NCBI GenBank assembly: GCA_021204565.1
Contig: JAJPZE010000224.1
Span: forward strand, 1 to 12,241
DNA: 12,241 nt
Source of the DNA: Prevotella sp.
GTDB lineage: Bacteria > Bacteroidota > Bacteroidia > Bacteroidales > Bacteroidaceae
Reading direction: 5' to 3'
Shown in pieces: positions 7,134-12,241 of the stretch (position 1 is its first letter; each line of letters starts with the position of its first letter). A model generated the notes under the pieces. The model searched no databases. It saw nothing but the letters and a program-made list of their open reading frames with translations, and was not told where the DNA came from. Position numbers and translations under genes: made by a program.

Positions 7134-9644
7134 TCATGCGCTCTTGCCCTGCTGCTCCGGCTCGTCGATTTCGAACGTTACGGCATCCTTCACCCGCTCT
7201 TCCGTCAGCGCAAAGTCGAGCACCTCGCGCACGTTCTCCACATAATGAAACGTTACGCCTTTAAGGTAAATATCCGGTATTTCCTCTATATCCTTGCGGT
7301 TGTCCTTACAAAGGAGTATGTCGGTTATGCCCGAACGCTTCGCCGCAAGTATCTTCTCTTTTATTCCGCCGACGGGTAATACTTTCCCCCGAAGCGTAAT
7401 CTCGCCCGTCATTGCCGTGTTCGCGCGTACTTTCCGTTGGGTTAATGCCGAGGCGATTGACGTCGCAATGGTTATACCGGCGGAGGGACCGTCTTTCGGC
7501 GTCGCACCTTCCGGCACGTGTATGTGTATGTTCCATTGCTCGAAGATCCGGTAATCAACGTCCAAGAGATCAATATGCGCTTTGATAAACTCAAGCGCAA
7601 TCACCGCGCTTTCCTTCATCACGTCACCCAAATTGCCGGTTAACGTCAGCTTTCCGGGCTTGCCCTTGCTCAACGAAGTCTCTATAAAGAGTATCTCTCC
7701 GCCTACGCTTGTCCATGCCAAACCCGTTACTACGCCGGCGTATTCATTACCTTGATAGATGTCTCTATAATACGGCGCCTTGCCCAAAAGCGGCTCTATC
7801 TGCTCGGGCGTGATACTCGTATTGACGTTCTCTTCTTCGCTTGCAATCTTAAAGGCGATACGCCGCATGCACTTTCCGATCTGTTTCTCCAACTGGCGCA
7901 CGCCGCTCTCGCGGGTGTACCGTTCGATTATCGTTTCGAGCGAATCCTTGTTGAACTTTATCTTAACGTCAGTCTTGTCTATCCCGTTGTTCTTCAATTC
8001 GCGGGGAATAAGATGGCGCTTGGCGATTTCAATCTTCTCTTCAGTGATGTATCCGGACAGTTCGATTATCTCCATTCGGTCCAAGAGAGGGCGCGGGATA
8101 GTGCTTAAATCGTTGGCTGTAGCTACGAACAAAACGTTCGACAGGTCGTAATCCACGTCGAGATAGTTGTCGTGAAACGTGCTGTTTTGTTCGGGGTCGA
8201 GCACTTCAAGCAGTGCCGACGAGGGGTCGCCCTGTAGCGTAGCTTGCGATACTTTGTCTATTTCGTCGAGTATGAACACCGGGTTCGACGAGCCTGCCTT
8301 TTGTATGCTCTTTATTATACGTCCCGGCATGGCACCCACGTAGGTACGTCTGTGCCCGCGTATCTCGCTCTCGTCGTGCACGCCGCCTAACGAGACGCGG
8401 ACGTATTTCCTCTTCATTGCCGACGCTATACTTTTGCCCAACGAGGTCTTGCCCACGCCCGGAGGACCGTATAAGCACAGTATCGGCGCTTTCAGATCCG
8501 ACCTTAATTTCAACACCGCAATATATTCAAGGATGCGCTCCTTTGCTTTCTCCATCCCGTAATGGTCGCGGTCGAGTACTTTGCGGGCACGTGCAAGGTT
8601 GAGATCGTCCTTTGTAAACTCGTTCCAAGGCAATGAGACGAGCTGCTCCAAATAATTTAATTGTATGGCGTATTCGGGGCTTTGGGCGTTGAAAGTGTCG
8701 AGTTTGTCAAGCTCTTTTGTAAATAACTCCTTCACGTCGTCGCTCCATTTCTTCTTCTCCGCCTTCTTTACAAGCTCCGCGTGTTCGGGGCTTCCTTCGC
8801 CTCCCGCCAGCTCTTCTTTGATGTTCTTTATCTGCTGTTGGAGAAAGTATTCCCGCTGTTGCTCGTCCAATTCCTCACGTGTCTTGCTGCGTATCTCCTG
8901 CCGGAGCTCAAGCAGTTGTATGTCGCGGTTCATCAAACGCAGCGTTTTTAGACACCGCTCCGACATCGACGTGGTCTCCAGCAAGTCGGCTTTCTCCGAC
9001 GCCGCGAAGTTCATATTAGTGCATACGAAATTAAGAGCAAGCGTCTCGTTTTTTATGTTATTCATCGCGATAAGCGATTCGTTCGCCATCTCGTCGCTCT
9101 TTTTTACGTAGTCGGTAACCAGCTCGCGCAGGTCGGCAATAGCCATCGAGTAAGTGCTCTTCTCGGCTTTCGTACGCGGTAATGTCTCCGACATCCCCAC
9201 GGCATATCCCTCATTGAAAGGCTGATGCTTAGTCAGACTCGTCATCCGGCACCGCCCCAAGCCTTGTATTATTGCCGTGATGCTATGAGTGTCCGGCATT
9301 TCGATAATACGTACCAACCGTCCGAACACACCGCAAGGATAGATGTCATTCTTCGTCGGATTATCTATCCTCGCGTCTTTCTGGCACAATACGGCAATCG
9401 TTGTGTCGCTTTTGTCCTTTAAGTATTGCATTAACGCGAGGCTGCGGGCGCGACCTATGAGTATCGGAGTAATGATGCCGGGAAAGAGAACCATATTCCG
9501 CGTGATGAGGAACGGCACCTTCTCCATCGTTTCCTCGCCGCTCAAAAGAGCATCTATGTCTCCTTCATAATCGGCAATCATTTGTATTGTCGGGTTCCTG
9601 TCGCTTCGTCTCATATCTCTTTTCATTGCCTTTTCTTTGTGCAT
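7134..9644 (-). CDS. lon: ATP-dependent protease Lon (LonA type)
   Basis: 836 residues, a normal LonA length. Lon is a soluble hexameric AAA+ serine protease that degrades misfolded and short-lived regulatory proteins. Domains in order are the N-terminal substrate-binding domain (about 43-240), a coiled-coil region (about 245-310), and the AAA+ module with Walker A GPPGVGKT (393-400), Walker B VFILDEIDK (456-464) and ATAND (508-512). The C-terminal Ser-Lys protease domain has PKDGPSAG (716-723) with catalytic Ser721, and GGIKEKILAA (759-768) with catalytic Lys764. All catalytic residues are present. I use the ATG at 9644; Met7 at 9626 is an alternative, and both lie downstream of a good promoter. 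It is the first gene of the lon-tgt-lptF/G operon. Its upstream region carries the 22-bp repeat array. Confidence 0.97.
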   Translation of the reverse strand: MHKEKAMKRDMRRSDRNPTIQMIADYEGDIDALLSGEETMEKVPFLITRNMVLFPGIITPILIGRARSLALMQYLKDKSDTTIAVLCQKDARIDNPTKNDIYPCGVFGRLVRIIEMPDTHSITAIIQGLGRCRMTSLTKHQPFNEGYAVGMSETLPRTKAEKSTYSMAIADLRELVTDYVKKSDEMANESLIAMNNIKNETLALNFVCTNMNFAASEKADLLETTSMSERCLKTLRLMNRDIQLLELRQEIRSKTREELDEQQREYFLQQQIKNIKEELAGGEGSPEHAELVKKAEKKKWSDDVKELFTKELDKLDTFNAQSPEYAIQLNYLEQLVSLPWNEFTKDDLNLARARKVLDRDHYGMEKAKERILEYIAVLKLRSDLKAPILCLYGPPGVGKTSLGKSIASAMKRKYVRVSLGGVHDESEIRGHRRTYVGAMPGRIIKSIQKAGSSNPVFILDEIDKVSQATLQGDPSSALLEVLDPEQNSTFHDNYLDVDYDLSNVLFVATANDLSTIPRPLLDRMEIIELSGYITEEKIEIAKRHLIPRELKNNGIDKTDVKIKFNKDSLETIIERYTRESGVRQLEKQIGKCMRRIAFKIASEEENVNTSITPEQIEPLLGKAPYYRDIYQGNEYAGVVTGLAWTSVGGEILFIETSLSKGKPGKLTLTGNLGDVMKESAVIALEFIKAHIDLLDVDYRIFEQWNIHIHVPEGATPKDGPSAGITIATSIASALTQRKVRANTAMTGEITLRGKVLPVGGIKEKILAAKRSGITDILLCKDNRKDIEEIPDIYLKGVTFHYVENVREVLDFALTEERVKDAVTFEIDEPEQQGKSA

Positions 9645-9664
9645 CTATACGTCAAAACGCCGTG

Positions 9665-9697
9665 CAAAGGTAGCTCTTTTCGCAGGGAACACACAAA
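9665..9697 (-). promoter_or_regulatory. Bacteroidota-type promoter of lon
   Basis: On the minus strand a TTTG -33 element (9697-9694) is followed after 21 nt by TACCTTTG (9672-9665), an exact TAnnTTTG -7 element. The predicted start of transcription is near 9657-9660, giving a leader of about 14 nt to the ATG at 9644, or about 32 nt to the alternative Met at 9626. It probably drives lon, tgt and lptF/G together. Confidence 0.72.
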
Positions 9698-9762
9698 TAA
9701 ATGCACGTTTTTGACTCATCACATTGCGCCTCGAATCCACACGTTTTATATTTTCAATACGT

Positions 9763-9894
9763 AGCTTTAATATCCTGAAACCGCCGCTTTTACACTCTAA
9801 AAACGCCGCTTTTACACCCTAAGAACGGCGCTTTTACACCCTAAGAACGGCGCTTTTACATTCTGAAACCGATGGTTTAATACTGTACGGACAT
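9763..9894. repeat. 22-bp tandem repeat array upstream of lon
   Basis: Six consecutive 22-bp units fit a fixed period at 9763, 9785, 9807, 9829, 9851 and 9873. The units at 9807-9828 and 9829-9850 are identical (core CGCTTTTACACCCTAAGAAC). Those at 9785 and 9851 differ at a few positions, and the outer two (9763, 9873) are heavily diverged but keep the phase. The array is non-coding, has no spacers, and ends about 66 nt upstream of the lon -33 element. On the minus strand the unit reads TTAGGGTGTAAAAGCGCCGT across the junction, resembling the GGGTGCAAAACCCCGT units upstream of hflX. Confidence 0.88.
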
Positions 9895-10072
9895 ACAATC
9901 AAGAAAGCGAGACCTGCGTGCGTATCCCCGTGAGCTTATATCGTGCCCGTTTTGAAAAGCGGGGAAGGTCAACTTTGAAATTATGCCGCGCGTTTGTAGA
10001 GCTCGGGAATTCGTTGCGCAGCGTCTCCTGTCGTAGCGTTTGAAAGCATATTGAGCGGAGATGCTATAAATG

Positions 10073-10107
10073 ACAAAAAGGAGTAAGCGCCGGGCGGCGC
10101 GTACTCC
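10073..10107 (-). terminator. Intrinsic terminator of the GH43 gene
   Basis: Read on the minus strand, GGAGTA pairs with TACTCC and GCGCC with GGCGC around one mismatch and a 4-nt loop, giving an 11-bp GC-rich stem. A TTTTTGT tract follows directly (10079-10073). The stem starts 31 nt after the GH43 stop. This is a textbook Rho-independent terminator and separates GH43 from the lon operon. Confidence 0.87.
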
Positions 10108-10138
10108 AAAAGATATAAATAAATTGAGATTGCCGGAG

Positions 10139-11917
10139 TTACTTCACTTCGAGCGTGAACGAGTCTATATCGACGTACCCGCCCGTCGTTTCCGTTGCGT
10201 AATTGTAAATTGCGAAGCGGTTGCCCACGAAGTTTATCAGGCTGTAAGTCATCGTCATCTTCTCCCCGACCGTCCGCCATACGCCGTGTTCCTTATAATA
10301 GAATGTTGCGGTATTGGCTTTGAAGTCGCAGACGATACGCAGGTCGACGGTGGTGGAGCCGTCGTCGATCAGCGTGAGTTCGAAGTCTTTCATCGCCCCG
10401 AAATAATCGCCGTCGCCGAGATCGGATTGGGTGTACTTATCGTAGTTCTGTATTCCTTTGCTCATATAAACATAATACAGCCCTCCGGTTTTCTTCACTC
10501 CGACCGTTCCGGAGCGGTATTGGAGCATGCCGAGGCCGGCGAAGTCGCCGTCGTTCATGTGCGATACATCCATTGAGATGGTGCCGTAACACGTTGGCGC
10601 GACGGTGCGTTGTGTGATGGTGTTGCGTGCGTGGAAGAAATCCTCACATATATGCACGGCGGTCAGACGCAGGTTGCCCGGGTTGGCGGTGAGGCTCCAC
10701 GCGTCGTTATCCGGGTTGTGGTTCCATTCCCAGACGGGGTCGAGCTTGGCAGACGAGAAGTCGTCGCTCTTTGCAACGGATGATGTCGAGACCGTTCCGC
10801 GCGACTGTACGGGCGCCGCCATAACGGCATCTACATAACTGCCGTTATTACCGAAGACGACCGAGCCGTCGGAGAAGAACGTCGTGTTAGCTATAACGGG
10901 GCTGCGTCCGAGCGAGCCCATGTTGGCGTGAAAGAAGCCGTAGTATGTCGGGTTGCCGTTAGCGTCAAGGTCGGGAGTGTCTATTATCCGGCCTTGCGAC
11001 ACGCCGTTCTGCGTGCATTTGCTCCCCGTACTGTCCTTCACCGGACCGGACAAGGCGAGGTTCGGCTCATACGGTCCGTCGATGTTCTCCGACCGCATAA
11101 GCACGCTTGAACACGTGCCGCCAATCCACATCACCATCGTGAAGTAATAATAATTCCCTATTTTGAAGAGATGATACCCCTCGGTGTCGTTGTATATCCC
11201 CCTGTCTGCGCTGAAGTCATACACTTCAACGGCGGAGTTAAGATCGAGGCTGCTGTCGAGCCGGTATATCTTTTCGTCGTGGGCGCGGCAGATATACGCC
11301 GTGCCGTCGTCGTCGAAGAAGAGAGAAGAGTCGTAGAATATCGGGTTGCAAGAGGAGATGATCTCCCAATCGCCGGCGGGGTCGGCGGTACGCGAGATAT
11401 ACGACATGCCCTCGGTGTAGATATTCCAAAGGCAATAGAAATATCCGTCGTGATAGGTCAGCGACGAAGCCCACGAACCCTGCGCGTAGATGTCGTTGCG
11501 GTAGTTACCCGACTCGCTGTTGTACACGTGGTTGTGATAATACCCGTTAAGCGAAGAGAGCTTGCACTCCTCCATCGACGCGGCGGGGCAATGCCCGACT
11601 ATATCCGACACGTGCCCTATTATCTCCCAGCCGACCATATCCTTGCTGTGAAGGACGGCAACCGCCGGGGCAAAGTGCATAGTAGTGGAGGTCATGTAAT
11701 AATCATCGCCGACTCGGACGATAGACGGGTCGGGCATATCGGCGTACATTATCGGGTTGGTGAACGTCAACAACAGACTCTCCGTCGTGTTCCCGTCGTC
11801 CGTGTTGTTCTCCTCTTCCGTATTCGGCTCGGTCAGCACCACCTGCAACGTGTCGTCGTTTCCGCACCCGCAGACCAACGGAAGCGCTATCAACAATAAA
11901 TAAATAATTCTCTTCAT
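10139..11917 (-). CDS. Glycoside hydrolase family 43 lipoprotein with C-terminal beta-sandwich domain
   Basis: 592 residues from the ATG at 11917. That start is chosen over the upstream in-frame ATG at 11968 because it opens a lipoprotein signal, MKRIIYLLLIALPLVCGC, with the lipidated Cys probably at 18. Acidic residues (GNDD) and an acidic Asn/Thr linker (about 22-50) follow, compatible with surface export in Bacteroidota. The five-bladed propeller (about 52-370) carries GH43 signatures: YADMPDPSIVRVGDDYYM with likely base Asp63, YDSSLFFDDDG with likely pKa-tuning Asp196, and TEGYHLFK with likely acid Glu246. A region at about 385-592 looks like the ConA-like beta-sandwich of GH43 xylosidase-type enzymes. 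GH43 members cleave arabinose- or xylose-containing glycans; the substrate here is not predictable. An apparent insertion (about 105-145) precedes GSWASSLTYHDG. A terminator follows the gene. Confidence 0.92.
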   Translation of the reverse strand: MKRIIYLLLIALPLVCGCGNDDTLQVVLTEPNTEEENNTDDGNTTESLLLTFTNPIMYADMPDPSIVRVGDDYYMTSTTMHFAPAVAVLHSKDMVGWEIIGHVSDIVGHCPAASMEECKLSSLNGYYHNHVYNSESGNYRNDIYAQGSWASSLTYHDGYFYCLWNIYTEGMSYISRTADPAGDWEIISSCNPIFYDSSLFFDDDGTAYICRAHDEKIYRLDSSLDLNSAVEVYDFSADRGIYNDTEGYHLFKIGNYYYFTMVMWIGGTCSSVLMRSENIDGPYEPNLALSGPVKDSTGSKCTQNGVSQGRIIDTPDLDANGNPTYYGFFHANMGSLGRSPVIANTTFFSDGSVVFGNNGSYVDAVMAAPVQSRGTVSTSSVAKSDDFSSAKLDPVWEWNHNPDNDAWSLTANPGNLRLTAVHICEDFFHARNTITQRTVAPTCYGTISMDVSHMNDGDFAGLGMLQYRSGTVGVKKTGGLYYVYMSKGIQNYDKYTQSDLGDGDYFGAMKDFELTLIDDGSTTVDLRIVCDFKANTATFYYKEHGVWRTVGEKMTMTYSLINFVGNRFAIYNYATETTGGYVDIDSFTLEVK

Positions 11918-11936
11918 TCTCTTCTTTGTGTGGAAA

Positions 11937-11971
11937 GGGATGCCGCACGGGCGACAACCGGACGGCATCCC
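11937..11971 (-). promoter_or_regulatory. Intercistronic hairpin upstream of the GH43 gene
   Basis: A perfect 9-bp stem (GGGATGCCG at 11937-11945, CGGCATCCC at 11963-11971) encloses a 17-nt loop. On the minus strand only TTT follows, so termination would be leaky. It lies about 47 nt past the upstream stop and 19 nt before the GH43 ATG. No TAnnTTTG promoter was seen between the two genes. It may be a partial terminator or an RNA-stability element that sets the relative expression of the two genes. Confidence 0.5.
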
Positions 11972-12018
11972 GACTAACTTAAAATCACATTATGTTTTTA
12001 CCGGCAATATCCGCAAAG

Positions 12019-12241
12019 TTAGTCCTCGGGATAAACATTCGTAGCGTACACGCGGTTTATCTGCACTTGGTGGTTTTCGCCGCCGATAGTCCAAAAGCCT
12101 GCAATGTAGATATGCGATACGTCAACCTCCTTATAGTCGTCCGTGCTATCACCGATGTATTGGCTCTGATTTTCAAGGTCGATAATGGAAAGCCCTGTAT
12201 TGGTGATATCATAATTAAAAGGAGTAGCCCAATAGTTATTC
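12019..12241 (-). CDS. Unrecognised protein, C-terminal 74 residues only
   Basis: The frame enters from the right edge and ends at TAA (12019-12021). The 74 visible residues run NNYWATPFNYDITNTG, then LENQSQYIGDSTDDYKEVDV, and close with IYIAGFWTIGG, QVQINRVYATN and YPED. The alternating hydrophobic and aromatic pattern, with many Asn, Asp and Tyr, is what a beta-sandwich end of an exported carbohydrate-binding or cell-surface protein looks like. I do not recognise the family. Its position 101 nt upstream of a GH43 lipoprotein in the same direction suggests one polysaccharide-use locus. The N-terminus, and hence any signal peptide, is outside the window. Confidence 0.75.
   Translation of the reverse strand, partial: NNYWATPFNYDITNTGLSIIDLENQSQYIGDSTDDYKEVDVSHIYIAGFWTIGGENHQVQINRVYATNVYPED

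Larger units (their letters stand above)
9645..10138. other. 494-nt gene-free region between the GH43 gene and lon
   Basis: I see no supportable gene here. In transcription order it contains the GH43 terminator (10107-10073), about 180 nt with no recognised feature (9895-10072), the 22-bp array (9763-9894), and the lon promoter with its short leader (9697-9645). No tRNA or riboswitch-like structure was recognised. Confidence 0.55.

Noticed and set aside
7134..7137. ATGA overlap at the lon stop as the start of tgt
   Set aside because: That ATG is not in the tgt frame. The ATG at 7123 gives the correct Tgt N-terminus.
9763..9894. CRISPR array
   Set aside because: Repeats abut each other at 22 bp with no unique spacers, and there are no cas genes in the window.
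9981..10280. 99-codon minus-strand open frame at the GH43 3' end
   Set aside because: It overlaps the GH43 C-terminus in another frame and runs through the terminator hairpin, so it is a chance frame.
11171..11899. Long open frame on the plus strand (242 codons)
   Set aside because: It is antisense to the GH43 gene, and its Val/Arg-rich composition is typical of a reverse-strand shadow. No promoter or family match was seen.
11918..11968. GH43 start at 11968
   Set aside because: It would bury the lipoprotein signal behind 17 charged or cysteine-containing residues and overlaps the intercistronic hairpin. The ATG at 11917 is better.

Overview
The window looks like chromosomal DNA of a Bacteroidales bacterium (phylum Bacteroidota). 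Three things point there. The DUF4954, HflX, Tgt and LptG-type proteins all resemble Bacteroides-group sequences recalled from memory. Two upstream regions carry the Bacteroidota promoter pattern (TTTG, 20-21 nt, TAnnTTTG). A GH43 lipoprotein has a Bacteroidota-style signal. Genus cannot be set from this stretch. Every gene I can support lies on the minus strand, so transcription runs from high to low coordinates.

Layout in transcription order: (1) 12241-12019, the C-terminal end of an unrecognised protein cut by the window edge; (2) 11917-10139, a GH43 glycoside hydrolase lipoprotein, closed by a strong intrinsic terminator at about 10107-10073. Together these look like the tail of a glycan-use locus. 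(3) 10138-9645, a gene-free stretch holding a 22-bp tandem repeat array and the lon promoter. (4) 9644-4822, a compact lon-tgt-lptF/G operon with gaps of 10 and 1 nt. (5) 4742-3432, an RhlE-like DEAD-box RNA helicase behind a GC-rich hairpin. (6) 3431-2833, a gene-free stretch holding a second, diverged array with a roughly 22-bp period and the hflX promoter. (7) 2832-1, hflX followed 12 nt later by a DUF4954 left-handed beta-helix protein that runs off the left edge.

Most of the window is housekeeping: proteolysis (Lon), tRNA queuosine modification (Tgt), lipopolysaccharide export (LptF/G), RNA remodelling (DEAD-box) and ribosome rescue under stress (HflX). The GH43 part is accessory carbohydrate metabolism. 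I found no prophage, transposase, CRISPR, toxin-antitoxin or defence genes, and no rRNA or tRNA genes. The least expected signal is a pair of related tandem repeats with a 22-bp period, one upstream of lon and one upstream of hflX. They may be non-coding repeat elements or shared regulatory arrays.
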